This document shows, piece by piece, positions 36,926 to 47,370 of a stretch of DNA of 64,000 bases. Positions within the stretch are counted from its first letter, which is position 1; each line of letters starts with the position of its first letter. The stretch comes from Trichinella spiralis (lineage: Eukaryota > Nematoda > Enoplea > Trichinellida > Trichinellidae). The stretch is taken from NCBI GenBank assembly GCA_000181795.3, contig CM012954.1, positions 10,861,084 to 10,925,083 of the forward strand. Reading direction: 5' to 3'. Both the position numbers and the translations under genes were made by a program. Under the pieces are notes generated by a model. The model ran no database searches and was not told the DNA's origin. It worked only from the letters and a program-made list of their open reading frames with translations.

Positions 36926-39011
36926 ATGGCTGAAAGCAATGTAAAAACGGCAACTAGGCAGCAGCAATCAATGGAACTGTACGAGAAAAGCATACATCTG
37001 TTGAATGCGAAAGCTTGCAACGAAAGGGGAAAGTACGTTCTGTATTGGGTTCAGACTTCGCCCAGGGTTAAGTTTAATGTTGCCTTGGAATTAGCATGTC
37101 AGAAGGCGAACGAGCATCAAGTGCCCGTATTGGCATGCTTTGTTTTTCCCACTGACAAGAGACTGGACAATTTTCCTCCAGAAACTGAACGTCGTTGCGT
37201 TTTCATGTTGGATGGTCTGCGAGATTTCGAGAAGCGGTTGAAAAAAGAACGAAACATCGATTTGGTAGTCTTGTATGGGAAGTGCGAAATTTTGATTGCC
37301 AAATTGGCTGAAAATTGTTGCGAAGTGGTCGTCGACGCCGGCTATATGCGTTATCAAAATAAGTGGTAACATTTGAAAATATCTTTTGTTTACATTATAT
37401 AAATTTATTCGATTACTGTTTTATTTAAATTTAACCACCACTTTTTAATTAATAATTTAATTCTGTAAGGTGTATTTTCCATTTCGATCAGTAAGTATTG
37501 TTTGTTTGACATTTGAATTTTATCTCGAATGTAGATGTTGTTAATGCGACTATTCTTAATTTCAAAGTACAAGTGGTGGTACTGTATGTTTTGAAAAATA
37601 TTTATTTTGTCTGAGATTTTTTAAGCGAAATTAATCTCCTTCAAGCAAGAAAGTGTGACAAATAATGTTGGAATTTGAAATTATCTTTTAATTGAATTAA
37701 ATTCCTATTGAAAATATTCAGTCGATTGATTTTCAATGATTTGTAGGTACGATGAGGTGAACAATAACATTGAGTGCAGGTTCACGAAAGTGGAAACCAA
37801 CGTCGTGGTTCCGGTGGAATTGGTTAGTGAGAAGGAAGAATTCGCAGCTTACACTATACGTCCAAAGATATGGAAATATGCGAAACAATATTTGGTCGAA
37901 CCGGAGTGCATAATGGTGATTGCAAAAAATAAGCCGCTCTTTTCTGACAATCTCCCGCTGATTGATTTGTCACAAAGTGACAATGTTATTCTGGCAAAAT
38001 TGAATGCAGATACGACGGTGAAGAAGGTAGCTAATATTCATGGTGGTCACAGTGAAGCGGTGAAGCTTTTGGACAATTTCGTCAGCAAAAAGTTGCCTAA
38101 TTATGATAAATTGCGAAATATTCCTGGACTGGATGGCCAGAGCGGTTTGTCTCCGTATATCAATTTCGGCCACATAAGTACTGTGGAAATTATTTTGAAA
38201 GTTAACGCAAGTAAAGCTAACAAGAGTGTGAAAGATGCTTTTGTTGAGCAGTTGCTGGTACGCCGTGAATTGAGCATCAATTTTGTTCATTACAATTCAG
38301 AGAATTACGATTCTTTGAAATGTCTACCGAAATGGGCAGCGGACACGCTGAAATTGCAAGCCAAAGCGAAGAGAGAATACATTTACACGTCTGAACAGTT
38401 GGAAAAAGGTTTATTCAAAAAAAACCATCGTATATTTGTATATTTTGTGTAAATTTGCATAAATTTATTCCAGGAGAAACTCATGATCAATATTGGAATG
38501 CTTGTCAACTGGAGCTGGTATACGAAGGGAAAATGAACGGTTACATGCGTATGTATTGGGGTAAAAAAGTTATAGAATGGACTGCGAACGTCAATACTGC
38601 TTACAGTTGGTTAATGTAGTATGAGATATGAATATTTTTTGTTGTATTTTTACTTTTTGTTTTATTTTTCAAAATAAGCATACGCGTAAGGTGATGAACA
38701 ATTGTGCTTTCAGTATGAATGACAAGTACGAATTGGATGGACGCGATCCCAATGGTTTTGCTGGTGTTGCTTGGGTTTTTGGCAAACACGATCGTGCCCA
38801 TTCTAGGAGACAAATTTTTGGCACCCTGCGCTACATGAATAGCAGCGGTCTGGAGCGAAAATTTAAACCCCACCTGAAAGATTACGTTAAACATTGTTAT
38901 GAATTAGCCGGGAGGTCGTTTCCATCGTCGCCGGTTGAAAATTCCACACCCGTGGCTAAAAAGCGAAAGCTTCTCAAAACAACTGCTAATGTTAGCCGAA
39001 AAGTCAAGTGA
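36926..39011 (+). CDS. phr: class II CPD photolyase
   Basis: Flavoenzyme that uses blue light to split cyclobutane pyrimidine dimers in DNA. Four exons: 36926-37365, 37747-38408, 38474-38615, 38714-39011; 513 residues. The N-terminal antenna/Rossmann domain starts [20 protein letters not shown]. The FAD domain shows [26 protein letters not shown], the class II block [14 protein letters not shown] and [20 protein letters not shown] (about 416-435), ending [16 protein letters not shown]. These are class II rather than class I/cryptochrome signatures. The C-terminal extension (about 480-513) is basic, with KKRKLLK as a likely nuclear signal. An acceptor (TTTTTTCTAG) ends two bases before the ATG. 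The third junction (donor GTAGTA at 38616) is the least canonical but keeps the frame and the family sequence. Confidence 0.95.
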
Positions 39012-39437
39012 ACATTGAGAATTGGTAAAATTGAAATTTTCTTCTTCTTATTTATTATTGCTTATTTACGGACCTTATTTGGTAGATGATTCAGTAATTC
39101 AGTGAGTCAACAGATTGTTAATTTTTATCAACTTGGATAGATGTCGTGTTCTTTGTTGGAATAGAATAGAACTGGTTCTTTTTTTTGTTAATTTAAACAA
39201 TTTATTAAAACAAAACAAAAAAAACACTAACTAACAATATCCTACAATTGCAGCGCGTGGATGTGAATCGTATCATTCTGTTATTGAATTATATTCTAAA
39301 TTTTGCATAATTATCAACTGAAAGCTTGAGCATTACAGTGACTTTGTTATTTACATAAAACTGATATTTGATTGTGTAAACAGTTGAATATGTAACGTTA
39401 GAGAGTTAATTTCTCTTATTTCTGTGAATTGGAGCAA

Positions 39438-39867
39438 ATGTCGAACGGTGTTTTCAGTTTCGTTGCTTTGCTTCTATTTCTTTCATTCGTCAATGTTTTA
39501 TCCAAATTCCCGACATATAGTGATTTCAAATTTGGTAAGATTCTACTTTTATTTATTATCATTATTGTGGTACTCGCGTTCTTATTAAATTTGATCAAAG
39601 TTGTACGGTGTAATATGTAAAGCAGATTTTCGTCATTAGCTTTATTTTAACAGAACACTTTTGATAACAGTTATTTTTCTATTTGGGCTATAAAATGGGT
39701 CGGAATGACAGATTTTTTTTTGGCAATGTGCTTTTTCACTGATATACCATCTATAACTAACTATTCGAATGCTGAAGAACAGCTAAAGGTGTGCAGAAGT
39801 TATTTTATTGTCATTTGCGGATAATAATGGTTGAAATTGAAAAAAAATTTCATAGAATAAGGTGTAA
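39438..39867 (+). CDS. candidate small multi-pass membrane protein, unrecognised
   Basis: Three segments, 39438-39602, 39654-39788 and 39856-39867, join in phase over introns of 51 and 67 nt (GTACGG...TTTTAACAG and GTGTGC...TTTCATAG). They give 103 residues, followed at once by AATAAA. The first segment has a hydrophobic start (FSFVALLLFLSFVNVL) and a second hydrophobic stretch (ILLLFIIIIVVLAFLLNLI). The second is aromatic-rich (NSYFSIWAIKWVGM). A stronger donor (GTAAGA at 39535) exists but leads to an early stop with this acceptor. I do not recognise the family; it could be a real small gene just after the photolyase or a chance arrangement in AT-rich DNA. Confidence 0.32.
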
Positions 39868-42800
39868 ATAAAAACAAATGCAAAACATTTGAAAATTTGA
39901 GACTTACTGTAAGACTTGTTTTTGAAAATTAAGTAAAATGACTGTCGAGAAAAACTGCTGAATGTTATTTTTATTTGCATTTAAGACGATTTTGAATCCA
40001 ATTTGGCATTCATTATTGTTGTTTATTTTATTTAATTTATCTTACATCCTACTCATATGTTTATAGACAATTTTTTTGTATTTTAAATTTAAAAAGTGAA
40101 TATTACACATCAAAATAGGGCATTTTATATATATTATTATTACTGATGAGTAGGGAGGGGGGATGCAGAGTGAAAATAGAAATAGTTTGTGATTGAAACA
40201 GCCGGATGTGCTGATGATCAGTTGCTTTTTGCCTGCCATCAAAGTGTTCTTTCGTTGTCAATTATCATCTGCCGCCTATTGAGAATGATGATTGTCAGGT
40301 TAAACTGTTGACTTCAGTGGCTGGCTGACTTTTGACCTGAACGAGATTGAAAAAGCTTCAATGCGAAATGTGCGCTTCACCTGTGCTTTTTACATTCAAT
40401 CATTCGGCGACGACAGTAAAATTGACTGCTACATAGTAGCATGAAGCGTACAATTTTCTGATATCTACTGGCAAATAGATGCTATCGATTGAAAGCACAA
40501 ATCGACTACCATATTAATTAAACCAGTAATATATGTATATATATAAACAAATAGCTTAGTTATATATATACAGCGAAAGTTGTTTTTAGCTTAAAAAATT
40601 GTTTTTTCTTTCATTTTTTAATTATATACTCATTTTGTATCTGGCAACATCTGTCATCTGCTGTGTTCTAAAAAAATAAGCTTGTTTAATTGGGATTTTT
40701 TTTAAATAATTGTTTTCACTCCCCTCTCAAAATAAAGTAAATGGAAATATTATATGTGTAAAATGACGGTGCAAGTTTTTACGCCGAGCAGATGTTGAAC
40801 AGTGTTTAACAGTTGAAGAGTGGTGGAACCCGTTGTGCATCTGGTTCCATCGGTCATCGCCAGATTGACAACGACGCTAACAAGCCTACAAACATCTATC
40901 TATCTACCTGTGCAAACAGGAAATATGCTGATGACGACAGATGTGAATCACGCTTGACAAAAATACTTTCCTCAACTTTTCTTCTGGTCACTGTGCTCGA
41001 TTTGCACAAGCCAGTAGTAGTAGTCACTGTGAACAACAATATGTATATATATACAGTATTCCATATATAAGTCTTCAACTTGACCTACAACAATTAATTA
41101 GCAAGCTTCAACTGAACTAACTAGTTGGTCATTTTCTTTTCGTTTTCTTCAATTTCTCAAATTGGAACAAAATTCTTTCAGAAATGGAAATTTAACAAAC
41201 AATAATAATAATATTCTTCTTCTTCTTCTTATTTTTCATTTCAACCTGACCTTGAGATGTAATATTAATTTGAAAATTTTAATATTTATGAAAAATTATT
41301 TGCCTACACTTGACATTGTTCAATTATATTCCAAAATGGCGCAGTAATCAATTTTTACTCTTCTTAAAATTTCCGAAACTTGCACTAGATAAATTATGGC
41401 ATTAAATTTATTATGCTTTAGTGCTATTATTTTTCTTCTTCTTTCATTTTTAGTAAACCAAGCAATTTTAGCTCTTATTTACTTTATATATCATAAATTG
41501 AACCATGTATTTATATTATATATTTTTTGACGATTTCAATCTTCGTATTTGAAAACATATCTGTTGAAAAATGATGCAATTACTTTAAACAAATTTGGGA
41601 ATTTTTCTTTTTTTCTGAAATTTAATTAATATTTTAAAGCAAGTTATGTGTTTCTCTTTTTTTTGGAATATTTGAACTAATTTTTCGCTCCAATGCTTTG
41701 ACAAAGTGTCGAGATGTGGAAAGGTGTTTCACTTTTGACGCTTCTTTCTCTTACAAAAGATAGCAACAGCAATTCAAGCTAGTTGGAACCGAGCTGCTTA
41801 TTGGGGGATAATTTTTAAGCTGTCATGCGCACGTAATGTAATTACATCGATTCAGCTTGCTGGTCCATGTCAACTATTCCGAGGTCACTTCCTTAATGAT
41901 TGACCGGAAAGCTTTTCAAATTATTAATGCTTTTTGTGCGTTGGATCAAACTGACAACAATACTGTTTTGTACTGTTGACATTCGATTTAAAATTTTGAG
42001 AGATTGATTTGTTTTCAAGCGGCTGGCTGTCGGCATTTTGAGATTTTCAAATGCATGTGAGACTTAACCAGCTGTGCTTTTAATTTGAAAATGACCTCTT
42101 TGTCACGCATATATCTAGCATTATATCCCAGTCAGTCAGAGAGGTGTTTCCCAGACTTACTTCTTCGGTGCCATATGCAGCTAATGGGCTCGCATATGGT
42201 CAAATGCAATGACAAAGTTCTGCTTCGGATCGAAGCCATTCGCATTCCCATGTCCGAATTAGCCGGTCACTGGTCATCATCATCAACTTTTTTCCACTGA
42301 ATCAATTCAACTGTTCATAATTATTGGCGGCCAGTTGATTATTATTACTCTGTCTATAGCTTGTCACGGCTGGATGACCAATACATCATTTTTATTCAGT
42401 TTTTTTCTTTTATTATAAAAAGGGTTAAGCCGAGGTTTTCTTCTCTTTTTTGTATCTTTCATCGTGAGATTTGGTGCATTTTTGAACACAAATAATATAT
42501 ATTTGTTGCCAACATTTCTTCGAAAAGTAGGTTCAGAAGAGAAATATGAAATTATTTTTTAATGTACACACACAAAATAAATAACAAAAGCAGAAACGGC
42601 TCACTTCTTGAACAAACAACACAGCAGCAGTGCAAAAAGAAGGGCGTGTTTCTATTAATAATAATAATAATAATTAAAAAGCATCTGAGATCCCAACCTG
42701 GAGAGAGAAAAAGAATCAGAGAGAGGCGTGTGTCGTCGTCGTCCGGCCATTTTTTACGTCCCCGACTACCGCCGAACCTCCTCTTTTTCCTTTATGATCA

Positions 42801-42883
42801 TCGTCCAATTATTATTATCATTTTTTTAATAAAAGGGAAATAATTTTTGGCAGAAAAATGAAATACACACGTCATCTTTTTTG
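39868..42883. other. intergenic between photolyase and Delta 3' end
   Basis: Holds the Delta 3' UTR (right-hand part) and AT-rich DNA with simple repeats (AAT/CTT runs near 41200-41230 and 42655-42675). GC-richer patches lie at 40790-40990 and 42090-42290, open in some frames but with no recognisable protein. Confidence 0.45.
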
Positions 42884-45800
42884 TCACACGTGACTACTGT
42901 CAGTCTGACGCGGGGCACAGGACTTGTTATTAGTATTGTTGTCATCGCTGCTGGTCCGATTCGGCGCCGGCGGTTTTTTGTAGTCCTGTTCGGACGAGAC
43001 CGGAGATATAGGAACAGCAGGAGGTTCTGCTTGTTGTTTTTGGCAGGAAAAATAATCAGGAGGTGGTCTGGGCGGTATGCGCACATGCGCATGGGCGCCA
43101 AGGAACGTCTCGTACGGATTGCTGATCGCACAGTACGGATTGGCCACTTTGCATGTTGACAAGTCGTCGTTGTCTACCAACAGCTTGTCATTGCCACCGT
43201 ACAGGTCGTTGGAAAGATGCTTCAACTTGCAACAGTCGTCTTTCAAAGCTAATTTCGGCGAAATCCGCGACTGCTTACAACGCAGTGTCCATTCGTTCCA
43301 CTGATTCTGCTTCTCGTACAAGCTCATCGTATTTTTTATTGTACAATTGTCATCGTTGACGGCCAGTGATCTCGAACTGTTGTTGTTGTTGTTGTGGTTG
43401 GCCGACGATCCAAGTGAGCCTTGAAATTGTTGCTTTGAACGTCGATACAGGCCGCATAATACTGCCACTAATACGAGCATGATTAAAATGAACACGCAGA
43501 CCAACGGGGCGCCAACGAGCACGGGGATTTCGCTGATTGAAGAAGAAGGAGAAATGGAAGGTGATGCTTGCGCTTCGCGGGTACTACTCGTTGGAGACAT
43601 GTTAGCTTCGTAAACGAGCAGACCGCTCGGTGGCCTGAAGCTAGCCTGCCACAGGCAATGGTCTGCACGAATGGTGCACGTTTTGCCAGAAAAGCAAGCC
43701 GGACAATGACAAACAAAATCGCCGGCCACATTTTCACACGACGCACCATTTCTGCAAGGATTCGACGCACATTCGTCAACAGCAATGGAACAATCTTTGC
43801 CTTTGTAGCCATCTCTGCACAGGCAACGGAAATCGTTGACCAGATCCAAGCATGTGCCGCCGTTAGCGCAAGGGCGTCTGGCACATTCGTCCACGTTGAT
43901 CTGGCACAGTGTGCCCATGAATCCGGGTGGACAGTGACAACGGAAATTGTTCACCTCATCTTCGCATATACCGCCGTTCAAGCAAGCTGCCTCTGTACAA
44001 TCGTCAACATTCCGTTCACAACGTTTCCCTTCGAATCCCATCGGGCAGACGCATTGGAATCCTCCAAATTTGCTAACACAACGGCCACCTTAACGAAACA
44101 ACATGTATAATAATATTAATAAATAACGACATCATAACTGTTTTACCATTTAAACAAGGTTCCAATTTGCATTCGTCACGTTCTATATCACAATTTGTAC
44201 CTTCCCAGCCAGCGGCACACAAGCAGCTGTAGCCATTTTTTGAAGCTGGTGCTGATACACAAGTAGCTCCATTTTCGCACGGTTTCTCCTGGCAGCTTTT
44301 GGCGCTAGTTTGACAGTGCCTGCCACTGAATCCGGCTGCACAGTTACAAGTGTAATTGCCAGCTGATTGTTTGCAAGTTCCACCATTACGACAAGGACTA
44401 GCTAGGCACGTTTCTATGCGAAGTTCACAGTTGGTGCCGCTGAAGCCAGTTGGACATGAACATGTGTACGAGCCGGCGCCAGTGTTTTGGCACGTTGCAC
44501 CATTTTGACACGGTTTATGATGAGTGCAATAATTTAAATCTGAAAACATACAAAAGTTGATCGTCAAAAATTATTACTGACATGTGAAATTTTTTCAACT
44601 CACTCACCTTGATTACAATATACACCACCCCAACCTTCTTCGCAAATACAAGTGAATGGTTTGTTGCAAGTACCATGCTGACAGCCCGGGTAGCGTTGAC
44701 ACTGATCACAATTTACACCCATGTAACCTGACTGGCATTCGCATTCTCCAGGTCTTTGACAAGAGCCATATTGGGGGTGGCAGCCTGGCTTGCAAATTGC
44801 TGGAAAAAAGTAAAGAAAACAGTTACTGTTCAAAACAACTTTGATCACAATTTTTTTTCACCGAAATAATATATATATCACACTTTATTTTTTATACTTT
44901 ACTTTTAAAGTCTCCATTTCTGAATTATCTATATTGCAGATCATCTATGTATAGGAATATCTTTCAATGTGTGAAACAATTTTTCCATTCTGCTTTACAG
45001 TGCGCTTCGAAGATTTACAAAGGAGAAACAGGTGAATGGGAAGCGGATGAGGGCAGACTACTGTGCAGTTTAACTTACAGAACCGAAAGCTGCTTATCCT
45101 AGTATAATGCTATAGCTGTTAGAGGTGAAAGGAATTCTGCCTAAATAGAAACGTTTGACCCATATATAATTAAGCTTCAGCGGCTAAACCTTTAATATAA
45201 GTAACGGATATTAATCTGACCACAGTTTCTGTTAAACGGTGAAATAGACGGTTATTTAAATTTGAAAAATTCAATTTCATTCCAAACACTCACTCACTCA
45301 CTTATTGAATCATTGATTGAAAATTGTAAATTCTTTAAAAATGAAAAAAAAGCTGTTGCACACAACGTTGTTGCTTTCTCGTTTCGCGTAACCTATTACA
45401 TATGCAGTGCAATAGAAAGCGGGCTCTTTTACACACTTGAGCTGTTATTAGCACAGTGCTTGACTGACGGATGGGGCGGGGCAAGTTCCAACTCTCAACT
45501 TCATACATAGCAGTCAGCTTTTTTCCCATGACCTCCGGTAATCAGCGCCTACGGCGGCCAGCTGGCGGAGCAGATGTGAGACCCAGTTTTGACCTGTGGA
45601 ACAATGGCCCTGCTCTTATGGCTGACATTAACTTTGGCCTGGGCCGGCTGTTGCGTGCTGGACTCAGGCACAGTGTTTACTCGTTCGACTATTCTACTGA
45701 ATTACCAACAACAGAAACATGATCATCAGGCAGCACCTGCACTGGAATGCCATTACCACATTAGAAATAAGCTAATGTGGAGAGAAAGAAGGATGGGGAT

Positions 45801-47065
45801 ATGGATAGGAAGAGAAAAAAATAGCCCAAGAAAATCGAACGTCAGCTTCGATCAGTACAAATAAATCAACGCAACAAGTTCAACAGCATAGCTGATGGAA
45901 CATGTATGCAAATACATATATATGCAAATACTTTTTCTTACCATCTTTGCATTTCGGTGCTTGCCATCCGGCAAGACAAACTTTTGTACCATTCTTGGCG
46001 CATGTATAATGACCACCGCTGTCGTCTTTATCCTTGCAGAACACGTTGCAATGCGGTCCATAGTAGTGGTCATCGCAGACAACTCTGAGTTGAATCCGAA
46101 GTCGACTGTGACCGTTGTTGTATTCACCAACGGTCCACTTGTCGCCTCCTGCTAGGAGGGTTTTTCTTTCTGCAACACGTAGCAACAGTTGGCCAGATGA
46201 AATCAACTTTGCTGAAAACAACGAAGGCAACAACGTTGAAAATATTTTCACTCAAAACATGCAGTGTGTGAAAAAAAAATTTTTTTTTTCAAGTTTAAAA
46301 AAAGCTTAGAATAATAACTACAAAGGTTGATTTGTTTTTTTTTGTGTTGCTTTCAAACGTTAGCATATTCCAAGGTGGATGAAAAAGCAAAACAAAACAT
46401 AACATGCTCTTACCATCAGCATTTGCAGTTCCAATTTGAAACAATTCATTTGTAACGTGCCAAGCTTCGACAATCATTGACAACGTACCCTAAAAATTGA
46501 AATTGAAATTGAAACTGAAACAACAAGCAAGAAGCAAGCAAGTACAATCCATTTATCACTGTATATTTTCCATTATACATCTACATATACATGATGGTAA
46601 GAGGGGGAGAACTTACCGGCCAAGAAAATGTTATCGGAAAAGTGACAATGGAGCCAGTGACGCTCAGACTTCCAGGTTGACGAAGCAAGCTGAAAAGCGA
46701 GCCGTGTTTATCGCTTGCATCTGCTACGTGGGTTCCGTAGGTGCAAGGTGGATCAGCGTTGATCTCATTTTCATATTGCTTCAAACAGACCCGAAAGACA
46801 AGTCGACAGCCGGTTGATGAGCAAGTTCGATTTGAGCTTTTCCCACTTGTAGCAGCTCCGCAACATCGACCATGCACATCCAGGCTGTCGTAATTTTGAA
46901 ACGAACTAATACGAAACTGTAGAACACCAGAACAATTCACAAGTCGAATCTGAAGTTATTTCTGTGATTCTGGGAACAGTGATTGTGATTTATCATCGAA
47001 TTTTTGCTTACCGAAAAGTTGAAGATGAGAAAGAGAAAAAGCGACAGACGGCTCAAAGCCGCCAT
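42884..47065 (-). CDS. Dl: Delta-type DSL ligand of Notch
   Basis: Type I membrane ligand that activates Notch on neighbouring cells. Seven exons on the minus strand: 47065-47012, 46949-46617, 46489-46414, 46211-45942, 44799-44608, 44539-44147, 44088-42884; 840 residues. The signal peptide (1-18) fills exon 1. The MNNL/C2 domain is about 19-180. The DSL domain runs C200-C242 (VVCDDHYYGPHC, CAGW-type end). Nine EGF repeats follow, the sixth split by the last intron. A single membrane segment lies at about 629-654 and a cytoplasmic tail of about 186 residues follows. There is no Jagged/Serrate cysteine-rich region, so this is Delta-type; fly Delta also has nine EGFs. The tail ends DSSHV, a class I PDZ ligand. 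EGF9 reads CPACFSG, an extra Cys where Gly is usual. An acceptor (CATCTTCAG) ends six bases before the ATG. Confidence 0.97.
45604..45864 (+). CDS. possible secreted-peptide ORF nested in a Delta intron
   Basis: An 86-codon ATG frame on the strand opposite Delta, inside its largest intron (44800-45941). It begins MALLLWLTLTLAWAGCCVLD, a textbook signal peptide with a plausible cleavage site after AWAG or CC. A hydrophilic remainder follows with one Cys and basic pairs (RERR, GREK). The 5' half lies in a GC-rich island (about 45460-45760) unlike the rest of the intron. No family is recognised and no flanking exon was joined. It may be a small secreted protein, a first exon, or chance in a GC-rich regulatory island. 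Confidence 0.27.
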   Translation: MALLLWLTLTLAWAGCCVLDSGTVFTRSTILLNYQQQKHDHQAAPALECHYHIRNKLMWRERRMGIWIGREKNSPRKSNVSFDQYK

Positions 47066-47289
47066 GGTCGGCTGAAGATGTTTGTGGACTGCAGTTGGTT
47101 GATCAGAGGTGATCAGTTGATTTTCAAATTAGGCATGCAACAGTCGTGCCCCTCAGTGTATTCCAATATCTAGAAAAGAGGCAAAAAGAAAATGCTGTAT
47201 TGTGTGGGCGAGATGTGCGAGAGCGCGTCCGAAGCTATGCGAACTGCTGTTGCTGAACGAGCCGCACAATGATGAACGCGTGCTGTGCC

Positions 47290-47370
47290 AAAGTCGGCGC
47301 GTGACCGCGTCAACAGCCAATCAGCGTCTTCCAATTTGCCCCGCCCTATTGGTCGGAGAGCAGGTGGTGA
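47290..47370 (-). promoter_or_regulatory. candidate core promoter of Delta
   Basis: About 250-300 nt upstream of the Delta start codon, inside a CpG-rich stretch (about 47200-47640) in AT-rich DNA. It holds CCAAT at 47317-47321 and 47331-47335, inverted CCAAT (ATTGG) at 47348-47352, a GC box CCGCCC at 47341-47346 and an E-box CAGGTG at 47361-47366. The arrangement resembles an NF-Y/SP-type promoter. Inference from motifs only. Confidence 0.4.

Noticed and set aside
42881-44110. Plus-strand ORFs opposite the last Delta exon (up to 180 codons)
   Set aside because: Antisense shadows of the EGF-repeat exon; the Cys/Gly codons create long open complements.
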